From: a virus
Strand: one strand, 5' to 3'
IMG/VR virus record: IMGVR_UViG_3300036401_000217
Location: 1 to 35,882 of that record
Length of the DNA: 35,882 nt
The notes under the pieces were generated by a model. That model was given only the letters and a program-made list of their open reading frames with translations, did not search any database and was not told the origin of the DNA. Shown one piece after another: positions 31,508 to 35,882 of this stretch. The translations under genes were made by a program, and so were the position numbers. The number at the start of each line of letters is the position of its first letter. The stretch's first letter is position 1.

Positions 31508-31713
31508 TCATATTCCGTGAGCTGGTTAGCCATATCCAGTTGAACTTCCTTTCGGCGTGATCTTTTAATCGTTACGCTAGTGACCGCCGTTTGTTGAGGC
31601 TCAACGATCTCGGTCTTGCCAATGCCTTTGCATAGGTCGCATTTGATACGAATGCCGCCCATTCCTGACACCTTCTTTTGCCCTTGGCATTTCTTGCATG
31701 TTTCAGAAGCCAT
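31504..31713 (-). CDS. DnaJ-type zinc protein, 69 aa
   Basis: The start at 31713 (MASETCKKCQGQKKVSGMGG) is the last good ATG before the motif; the frame is open further upstream but overlaps the neighbour. CKKCQGQKK...IKCDLCKGIGK forms a CxxCxG pair of the DnaJ/zinc-hook sort. The tail (TEIVEPQQTAVTSVTIKRSR) is basic and probably unstructured. It resembles the C-terminal module of the 30481 gene. Function unknown. Confidence 0.65.
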   Translation of the reverse strand: MASETCKKCQGQKKVSGMGGIRIKCDLCKGIGKTEIVEPQQTAVTSVTIKRSRRKEVQLDMANQLTEYE

Positions 31714-31777
31714 TTGTTTCAGCCATTCAGTAGCCCAATAGTGGCAGGATGTTAACAGGTTTTTGAGTGAAATAAAA

Positions 31778-32038
31778 TCATGGAATATCCAGTAAATAAG
31801 AAAATTGTGGTAATAATTCACCTTCTCCAAATGGTTCGTCAAAATAAGCTTCAATTTTACAATCTTTTCGTGTGCATCCGGCAATAAATTTTTCGCCTAT
31901 TTGTTTTTTTTCTCCACAATGTACACATGGATTAGAATAAATACGATGTAATCCCGTTTGATACATCGTTAATCCATGAATAGGACATCTTCCTTGCGCG
32001 AGCCTTATGAGTCGATGCTTTCGATTTTGTCTTTTCAT
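31778..32038 (-). CDS. Zinc-ribbon phage protein, 86 aa
   Basis: The start at 32038 (MKRQNRKHRLIRLAQGRCPI) has AGGGGAA about 8 bases upstream. CPIHGLTMYQ, then CVHCGEKKQIG, then CTRKDCKIEAYF makes a C-P-I-H-G ... C-x-x-C ... C-x-R-x-D-C zinc fold. I recognise the pattern R-L-x-x-G-R-C-P-I-H-G from other phages. The acidic C-terminus (FDEPFGEGELLPQ) is variable. It may be a DNA- or protein-binding factor; role unknown. Confidence 0.7.
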   Translation of the reverse strand: MKRQNRKHRLIRLAQGRCPIHGLTMYQTGLHRIYSNPCVHCGEKKQIGEKFIAGCTRKDCKIEAYFDEPFGEGELLPQFSYLLDIP

Positions 32039-32120
32039 TTTCTTTTCCCCTAAAAAATCCTTAAACGACAACGATGTTGTTTTTTAATATTTCTTTATAA
32101 AGATTGATATATCTATGGTC

Positions 32121-32207
32121 GGACACTTTGTCACCCTTCCTGCCTGTTAATGAAGGACACTTTGTCACCCTTCCTGAACTGTAACGGACACTTTGTCACC
32201 CTTCCTG
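32121..32207. repeat. Three 22-bp iteron-like direct repeats
   Basis: Exact copies of a unit beginning GGACACTTTGTCACCC and ending TTCCTG lie at 32121..32142, 32155..32176 and 32186..32207 (spacings 34 and 31 bases, about three helical turns). Each contains a GACA-CTT-TGTC dyad. The third overlaps the end of the winged-helix gene, whose stop is inside it. The architecture is that of iterons at origins bound by a Rep-like protein. Confidence 0.7.
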
Positions 32208-32552
32208 CTGCTCACGAGATTTTCCTCCTGTGGATAAAATTAAGTGATAGTTCAATTGATATTCATTTGTAATACCGCGATTATATTTTGCTGGTCTTTT
32301 GATCAATAAAAATCCAAAATTTTCTAATTGATGTAGTAATCCCTGTAATCGTCTGCCGCTTATTCCTATGATATCGCCTAAATCATCGAGACTTTTGTAA
32401 TACCATTCGTTTGTGGAATTACCGATAATCGCCACAAAAGAATAAAGGATTGATTTTAATTTGATGCACAAAATAGAAGATGGGATATCGCGGATTGCCC
32501 ACAGTAAATCTAAATCTGTATATCCTTCTGGCCTTATTATTTTTAGCTCCAT
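32196..32552 (-). CDS. Winged-helix replication/regulator-like protein, 118 aa
   Basis: MELKIIRPEGYTDLDLLWAI leads to SILYSFVAIIGNSTNEWYYK and SLDDLGDIIGISGRRLQGLL followed by HQLENFGFLLIKRPAKYNRG. This is a winged helix of the type found in phage replication (O-like) and HTH_36 proteins, with a recognition helix at SGRRLQGLLHQL. The stop lies within the third iteron repeat, so it may be the iteron-binding protein or a regulator of the early leftward genes. It lacks the second domain of a typical Rep or O protein. Confidence 0.7.
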   Translation of the reverse strand: MELKIIRPEGYTDLDLLWAIRDIPSSILCIKLKSILYSFVAIIGNSTNEWYYKSLDDLGDIIGISGRRLQGLLHQLENFGFLLIKRPAKYNRGITNEYQLNYHLILSTGGKSREQQEG

Positions 32553-32607
32553 TCACCATGTTCCTTAAGCAAAATAGTTGATACGTGTGAGATATCCGCT
32601 ATAATGC

Positions 32608-32674
32608 TCTTGACGAGGGATTCAGCATTTTAGCGAATTCTTAAATCTTGGCGGAGTATCTAGCTCCGTCAAGA
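32608..32674. promoter_or_regulatory. Long dyad in the divergent promoter region
   Basis: TCTTGACG (32608..32615) and CGTCAAGA (32667..32674) are perfect inverted repeats 51 bases apart. A second, smaller one, CGGAG/CTCCG (32652..32656, 32664..32668), lies within and overlaps the right arm. Each arm reads TTGACG, a -35-like hexamer, one per strand. The 294-base gap 32553..32846 thus probably holds the divergent promoters of the winged-helix gene and of the right early block. Confidence 0.45.
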
Positions 32675-32788
32675 AACCAATCATACCTCTTACAAAATTT
32701 CCATTCCATTGAATAATAAAAGTTTACTTAAAACACTACGCGTTTATTTGTACAAATTAAATCCATTAAATCCTTAAAATAATACTAG

Positions 32789-32812
32789 CACTATTAGGTT
32801 AGATTGTGTATT
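32789..32812 (+). promoter_or_regulatory. Second copy of the repressor operator with -10-like element
   Basis: CACTATTAGGTTAGAT (32789..32804) matches the operator at 37..52 in 13 of 16 positions, and both are followed by TATTCT (32809..32814; 56..61 there). The dyad is imperfect here and no good -35 box is seen. It lies 35 bases before the first right-block gene (32847), so the same repressor could control both early blocks with different strength. Confidence 0.5.
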
Positions 32813-32846
32813 CTGCAAAGAGTTTAAAGATTTTGGGGATTTGAGA

Positions 32847-32924
32847 ATGAACAAGCTTAAAGCATACTGGCGCTGTATCAATTGCGGGTTATTAAAAAAG
32901 CCTTGCAAATGCTTTATGAGATAA
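32847..32924 (+). CDS. 25-aa cysteine micropeptide (CxxC...CxC)
   Basis: MNKLKAYWRCINCGLLKKPC followed by KCFMR, with GGGGAT 6 bases before the ATG. Four Cys (10, 13, 20, 22) could bind one zinc ion. The start of the right early block is thus a miniature zinc knuckle. The strong ribosome site and Cys spacing support it, but it is short enough to need proof. Confidence 0.5.
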   Translation: MNKLKAYWRCINCGLLKKPCKCFMR

Positions 32925-32930
32925 TTTTTT

Positions 32931-33140
32931 ATGGGAAATAAAAACAAAGAGGCTCGCAAAAAGGCACAGAAAGCCCGTAATGATTATTTGCGAGAAATTA
33001 TTGATTTTACATTGGGAATAGGAAAAAGAAGCGTAAAATTGCATATTTCTCGCGGGAAAGCGGATAATTATTTAAAAATGTATGTAAAAGACCCTACAAA
33101 AGAAACGATTAAGGAAATCTATAGGAAGGAAACAAAATGA
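32931..33140 (+). CDS. Basic hypothetical protein, 69 aa
   Basis: Six bases after the micropeptide. MGNKNKEARKKAQKARNDYL is a basic helix, followed by REIIDFTLGIGKRSVKLHIS and KADNYLKMYVKDPTKETIKE. The second half could fold as a helical DNA-binding domain of the type with GxGKRxVKxxISxGKA. No family recognised. It overlaps the next gene by 4 bases (ATGA). Confidence 0.6.
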   Translation: MGNKNKEARKKAQKARNDYLREIIDFTLGIGKRSVKLHISRGKADNYLKMYVKDPTKETIKEIYRKETK

Positions 33141-33238
33141 TTAAGTTTTTATTAATTTTATTTTTTAGCTGGTTAGTAATATCAGGTATAGCGGCATTTT
33201 CATTGTATTATTTTTATAAAGGGATTTGCGACGAATGA
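33137..33238 (+). CDS. Small membrane protein, 33 aa
   Basis: ATGA junction and AGGAAGGAAAC ribosome site. MIKFLLILFFSWLVISGIAA continues as a hydrophobic single-pass segment to about residue 26, then YYFYKGICDE. It is one of several small membrane proteins in the early blocks. The tight coupling on both sides (ATGA, ATGA) supports it. Function unknown. Confidence 0.6.
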   Translation: MIKFLLILFFSWLVISGIAAFSLYYFYKGICDE

Positions 33239-33429
33239 GAAATAATAACTGGATAAAATGCTCTGATAGATTGCCTGAAAGTGAATGCTGGTATCTTTGT
33301 TACAAAAATACATGGAAAAAATACGTTATTATGCAGTTTGATATGAAAAGAAACGGTTTTTTCTATTCAGCTTGTAGCCAGCCTACACACTGGATGCGAC
33401 TTCCTGCGCTACCAGAGGTAGCAGAATGA
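33235..33429 (+). CDS. DUF551-like protein, 64 aa (paralogue of 874..1047)
   Basis: MRNNNWIKCSDRLPESECWY is followed by FDMKRNGFFYSACSQPTHWM and RLPALPEVAE. W-I-x-C/V-S-D-R-L-P and T-H-W-M-x-L-P are the DUF551 signatures, closer to the textbook form than the copy at 874. The start at 33235 (ATGA overlap) is preferred to one 9 bases upstream. Function unknown. Having two copies on opposite sides of the repressor suggests duplication. Confidence 0.78.
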   Translation: MRNNNWIKCSDRLPESECWYLCYKNTWKKYVIMQFDMKRNGFFYSACSQPTHWMRLPALPEVAE

Positions 33430-33908
33430 AAATAAATGATATGCCTATAAAATTACAATTATTAACACAAATGTTTACTGCATATATAGCAAATGAACTT
33501 TATACCTCAAATTTTGATGATGGATATGATGAACTTGACAGTAGAAAAATAAAGGACGGAATGAAACTTGAAGTAATTACTGATAATCTTTATTTAAGTT
33601 TCCCAATATTATTTAATCCAACTGATAAATTGTTAAGCGAAAGAATAAGCTTACATACTTTTTTTGAAGAAAAATGTCTTCCCATTATAAAAGAATCAGA
33701 AAACTGGAGTGTAATAAAACGAATTAAAGCCGATAAATCCTTGAAAATTAAATTCATTAAATTACCTGATTATGATCCATTTCTTTTCATTCATATTATA
33801 GATGTTGAATCGAATACAAAAATACGCGGAATATATGGATCGATGTTTGGTGAAAAAGATCAATGTCTTATGTTTGATATGCAAATATACTTAGCGAAGG
33901 AGATATAA
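33426..33908 (+). CDS. Hypothetical protein, 160 aa
   Basis: ATGA overlap with the DUF551 gene. The protein begins MKINDMPIKLQLLTQMFTAY and continues with ELYTSNFDDGYDELDSRKIK, then a C-terminal part rich in Phe/Ile and Lys (FHIIDVESNTKIRGIYGS). It is a full-length soluble protein without Cys clusters or known motifs. It is the largest unknown of the right block. AAGGAG lies at its very end for the next gene. Confidence 0.65.
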   Translation: MKINDMPIKLQLLTQMFTAYIANELYTSNFDDGYDELDSRKIKDGMKLEVITDNLYLSFPILFNPTDKLLSERISLHTFFEEKCLPIIKESENWSVIKRIKADKSLKIKFIKLPDYDPFLFIHIIDVESNTKIRGIYGSMFGEKDQCLMFDMQIYLAKEI

Positions 33909-33910
33909 AA

Positions 33911-34021
33911 ATGTTAGAAATAATACTTACTATAATTATAGGATTCTATTCAATAGTGCTAGCTTTTTGTGGTTTGGGAATGCTAGCTTTTTTTTATTTG
34001 AGATTGAAAGGGAAGCTTTAA
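33911..34021 (+). CDS. Small membrane protein, 36 aa
   Basis: AAGGAGATATAAAAATG is a strong ribosome site. MLEIILTIIIGFYSIVLAFC followed by GLGMLAFFYL is one long or two short hydrophobic stretches, ending RLKGKL, a positively charged inside tail. It may be a small inner-membrane accessory or holin-like protein. No family recognised. Confidence 0.6.
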   Translation: MLEIILTIIIGFYSIVLAFCGLGMLAFFYLRLKGKL

Positions 34022-34022
34022 T

Positions 34023-34160
34023 ATGACAGATCAAGAATTGATTCTATATTATGAAAAATATAAAAATTATCAAGCTGGTGTGATTGAAATGTCTCTTAAT
34101 CTGCGAGATTTGATGAGACTTTTTTATCTTGTGAAGAATGATATTTTAGAAATTATATAA
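34023..34160 (+). CDS. Hypothetical protein, 45 aa
   Basis: Starts 1 base after the previous stop with AAGGGAAG upstream. MTDQELILYYEKYKNYQAGV and IEMSLNLRDLMRLFYLVKND form two amphipathic helices, a pattern of small helical hairpins. No motif recognised; supported by spacing and ribosome site. Confidence 0.55.
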   Translation: MTDQELILYYEKYKNYQAGVIEMSLNLRDLMRLFYLVKNDILEII

Positions 34161-34173
34161 GGAAATTAATTAA

Positions 34174-34497
34174 ATGAATTACCCAAAAAAATATTGCATA
34201 CAAGGTTGTGGTGAAAATGATGATGGTGGTGCTTTTAGGATTCCATTCAAAAATTATCAAATTTTTGTAATTGCAAGTCATGGCGGTGATTGGAATCATG
34301 TTTCTGTAAGTCTTGCTGATAGATGCCCTTCATGGGAAGAAATGTGCTATGTGAAGGATTTATTCTTTAATCCAGAAGATTGTGTGATTCAGTATCATCC
34401 ACCCAAATCTAATTATGTAAATAATAATCCCTATGTTTTGCATCTATGGCAACCACAGAATGAAAAAATTCCAATGCCCCCCGTTATTTTTGTTTAA
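34174..34497 (+). CDS. DUF7694-like phage protein, 107 aa
   Basis: MNYPKKYCIQGCGENDDGGA is followed by the family motif GDWNHVSVSLADRCPSWEEM, CYVKDLFFNPEDCVIQYHPP and NPYVLHLWQPQNEKIPMPPV. W-x-H-V-S-V-S-L, R-C-P-(T/S)-W-x-E-M, and Q-Y-H-P-P ... LHLWxP are the signatures of DUF7694 proteins of phages and some bacteria. No function is established. AAGGAAATTAATTAAATG is the start region. Confidence 0.78.
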   Translation: MNYPKKYCIQGCGENDDGGAFRIPFKNYQIFVIASHGGDWNHVSVSLADRCPSWEEMCYVKDLFFNPEDCVIQYHPPKSNYVNNNPYVLHLWQPQNEKIPMPPVIFV

Positions 34498-34509
34498 GGA
34501 TAATGAAAA

Positions 34510-34944
34510 ATGAATATGAATGAACAAGTAATAAGTTTGGAACTTGCAAAGAAATTAAAAGAACTTAATATTGAACAAGATAGTTATTTCTTTTGGTGTA
34601 AAACTGCTCCGATTTTAACTTCTTCTGGTACAGATAAAGCACCTGAATGGAAAGAATTACATTTATTTGATGAATGGACAAGAAAGAAAATTGATTATTA
34701 TGAATCATATTCAGCATTTTCCTGTTCTGAATTAGGCGTAATGCTTCCAAAATATATTAAAAAAAATGATTTTGAATATTATTATTCTCAAGTGCCGTCC
34801 AAACATTGTAATGAATGGGTAATATTTTATGGAAATTCTTTTACTTTCTTGGAAAATTGTGAGGTAGAAGATGTAAGCGAAGCTGAATGCAAAGCAAAAA
34901 TGTTAGTTTATTTAATCGAGAATGGTTTGATGGAGTTAAAATAA
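34510..34944 (+). CDS. Phage protein, YSAFTCSELGEMLP family, 144 aa (paralogue of 3108..3500)
   Basis: MNMNEQVISLELAKKLKELN starts a helical head, then QDSYFFWCKTAPILTSSGTD, YSAFSCSELGVMLPKYIKKN, and the end KAKMLVYLIENGLMELK. AAGGATAATGAAAAATG gives a usable ribosome site. Relative to the left-block copy this one has an insertion in the FFWCKTAP...EWTRKKID region. Function unknown. The next gene overlaps its stop by one base. Confidence 0.78.
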   Translation: MNMNEQVISLELAKKLKELNIEQDSYFFWCKTAPILTSSGTDKAPEWKELHLFDEWTRKKIDYYESYSAFSCSELGVMLPKYIKKNDFEYYYSQVPSKHCNEWVIFYGNSFTFLENCEVEDVSEAECKAKMLVYLIENGLMELK

Positions 34945-35171
34945 TGCCTAAAACCATAAAAATTATCTGTGATCAATGCAAACGTGATATTACTTATACT
35001 GGAAATTGTGAGGATTATAAACTTGTATTATCAAATGAATCCATCCCTCATAATCCAGAATGTAGCGCTGTAACCTGTATGGCTTCATATCCTCATATTG
35101 ATCATGATGTTTATTTCTGTAATGCAAGATGTTTGAAGGATTGGGTTATAAATAATATTTATAAGGAATGA
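34944..35171 (+). CDS. Zinc-finger-like small protein, 75 aa
   Basis: TAATG junction. MPKTIKIICDQCKRDITYTG, then ECSAVTCMASYPHIDHDVYF followed by CNARCLKDWVINNIYKE. Three or four Cys pairs (CDQC, EC..TC, CNARC) plus His residues point to a zinc-binding fold similar to treble-clef proteins of phages. Role unknown; it is conserved-looking and part of the right block chain. Confidence 0.7.
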   Translation: MPKTIKIICDQCKRDITYTGNCEDYKLVLSNESIPHNPECSAVTCMASYPHIDHDVYFCNARCLKDWVINNIYKE

Positions 35172-35175
35172 AATA

Positions 35176-35325
35176 ATGATTAATGATTGGTTGCAAATAA
35201 TAATTATGGTTATATGTCTAATATTAATTTTAATTTCAATATTCTGGATAATGCCTTATATGTATAATGATTGCATTAAAGTAGGCCATACAAATTTATA
35301 CTGTATTTTACATATTTTTAAATAG
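35176..35325 (+). CDS. Small membrane protein, 49 aa
   Basis: AAGGAATGAAATAATG ribosome site. MINDWLQIIIMVICLILILI followed by SIFWIMPYMYNDCIKVGH: one hydrophobic segment (about 7-26) and a Cys/His-containing tail ending CILHIFK. It may be an inner-membrane accessory protein. No family recognised. Confidence 0.6.
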   Translation: MINDWLQIIIMVICLILILISIFWIMPYMYNDCIKVGHTNLYCILHIFK

Positions 35326-35357
35326 ATTAACTTTATTAATGGAAAAGGAGAAACATG

Positions 35358-35528
35358 ATGTTGATTTTAACGAGAATGCCAGGGGAAACTATTATCATAG
35401 GTGATGATATAGTTATAACGTATATAAGAAGAAATGGGAATCAGGCCATACTTGGCTTTGATGCTCCAAAAGAGATAAACATAAGACGTTCTGAACTGCC
35501 AGAATATAAACGACCAGATAAAAAATAA
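35358..35528 (+). CDS. csrA: CsrA/RsmA-like translational regulator, 56 aa
   Basis: The protein MLILTRMPGETIIIGDDIVI followed by TYIRRNGNQAILGFDAPKEI and NIRRSELPEYKRPDKK aligns without gaps to E. coli CsrA (61 aa). Shared features are MLILTR, GET at 9-11, IGD at 14-16, GNQ at 27-29, APKE at 36-39 and R44. The RNA-binding residues L4, R6 and R44 are kept and V42 is Ile, but R7 is Met. AGGAG lies 5-10 bases before the start (two ATGs at 35355/35358; the second gives the canonical N-terminus). CsrA dimers bind GGA motifs in mRNA leaders. It lies last in the right early block, convergent with the repressor gene (3-base gap). Confidence 0.9.
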   Translation: MLILTRMPGETIIIGDDIVITYIRRNGNQAILGFDAPKEINIRRSELPEYKRPDKK

Positions 35529-35531
35529 TAT

Positions 35532-35765
35532 TTAGAATTGGTCGGGGCGAAGGTATTTGTAAGTAATATCCACTCCCTTTGTCTTGACCAGTTCAATATA
35601 ACGGTTACATATCCGGATTCCTGGCTTTATAGTGCCTCGCTCAAACTTGCTTACTGTTGCCCCTTTACCGAGTTTTAATAAATCGCTCAGTTCAGTCTGA
35701 GTTACTTTAAGAACATCAATCCGCAAATGTCTTAATCTTGAAGCAATCTTTTCTGAATAATCCAT
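35532..35765 (-). CDS. XRE-family HTH repressor (Cro/CI-like), 77 aa
   Basis: Predicted DNA-binding regulator of the early promoters. MDYSEKIASRLRHLRIDVLK is followed by VTQTELSDLLKLGKGATVSK and FERGTIKPGIRICNRYIELV, a clear XRE helix-turn-helix (recognition helix about 33-43). The small size lacks a CI dimerisation/cleavage domain, so it resembles Cro or a short repressor. Its start is just 27 bases from the CACTA/TAGTG operator (37..52, circular coordinates) that also overlaps the divergent early promoter. Autoregulation and repression of the first block are inferred from this layout. Confidence 0.82.
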   Translation of the reverse strand: MDYSEKIASRLRHLRIDVLKVTQTELSDLLKLGKGATVSKFERGTIKPGIRICNRYIELVKTKGVDITYKYLRPDQF

Positions 35766-35882
35766 AAATATGCCTTTTAATTATATTGTATCACTATTAT
35801 GTTAGTGGTATATTCTCTATATCGTATTATATAACATTAAAAGGTTAGTAAATATATTAATTTTTTTAAGGAGCAATAAAAT
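35756..35882. repeat. Terminal direct repeat, right copy
   Basis: Exact copy of bases 1..127. Remove one copy to obtain the 35,755-bp unique circle. P22-like phages package by headful and give permuted molecules that assemble as circles, which fits this pattern. Confidence 0.95.

Noticed and set aside
32121-32207. CRISPR array
   Set aside because: Only three repeats with 12- and 9-base spacers and no cas genes. Iteron-like repeats explain it better.
1-35882. Natural direct terminal repeats (T7-like)
   Set aside because: The overlap is exactly 127 bases, a common assembler k-mer, and the packaging genes are P22-like (headful). An assembly overlap is simpler.

Overview
The window is a complete, circularly closing genome of a short-tailed, P22-like bacteriophage (Caudoviricetes, podovirus-type). 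The last 127 bases (35756..35882) repeat the first 127 exactly, so the unique sequence is 35,755 bp. The head and neck genes resemble those of phage P22: TerS, TerL, a 715-aa portal, scaffold, a P22-type coat, a gp4-like adaptor and a gp10-like hub. Three further genes match the P22 ejection proteins gp7, gp20 and gp16 in size and order. No tape-measure, tail-tube or sheath gene is visible. The DNA is AT-rich, the standard code is used, and Shine-Dalgarno sequences are strong. The host is probably a Gram-negative bacterium: one phage protein has an Sec signal peptide and the head is P22-like. A Legionella-like gammaproteobacterium is possible but only a guess.

Layout. Two rightward (+) blocks join across the contig ends: 32847..35528 and 126..8137. 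Only the leftward HTH repressor gene (35532..35765) separates them. The left block holds about twenty tiny, tightly overlapping genes of mostly unknown function. Among them are a RecE/Exo8-like nuclease (1955..2767), a RecT-like annealing protein (4318..5067), a Lar-like zinc protein, DUF551 and DUF7352 proteins, an HNH nuclease and a RusA resolvase (7568..7948). Between the HNH and RusA genes lie a structured RNA with mutually exclusive helices (about 6625..6838), a small secreted protein, and an intergenic region rich in palindromes and DnaA-like boxes. The right block carries small zinc or membrane proteins, second copies of two left-block families, and a CsrA homologue (35358..35528).

The leftward (-) strand carries everything from a winged-helix gene with three iteron-like repeats (32121..32552), through small zinc/DnaJ-like genes and DUF3310, to the packaging and structural operon. 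That operon runs TerS, TerL, portal, four basic mini-proteins, scaffold, coat, a decoration candidate, adaptor, hub, ejection proteins, fibres and a lysozyme-like protein, ending at 8134.

How it fits together. A 16-bp operator with a perfect CACTA/TAGTG dyad lies inside the 17-bp spacer of the left early promoter, directly in front of the divergent HTH gene, and a degenerate copy precedes the right block. This suggests one repressor sets both early operons. Recombination genes (Exo, RecT, RusA) serve replication or concatemer processing. No polymerase, primase, helicase or integrase is recognisable, so replication probably relies on the host with phage-encoded origin functions. The most unusual elements are the phage CsrA, the switch-like RNA, and the two candidate origin regions.
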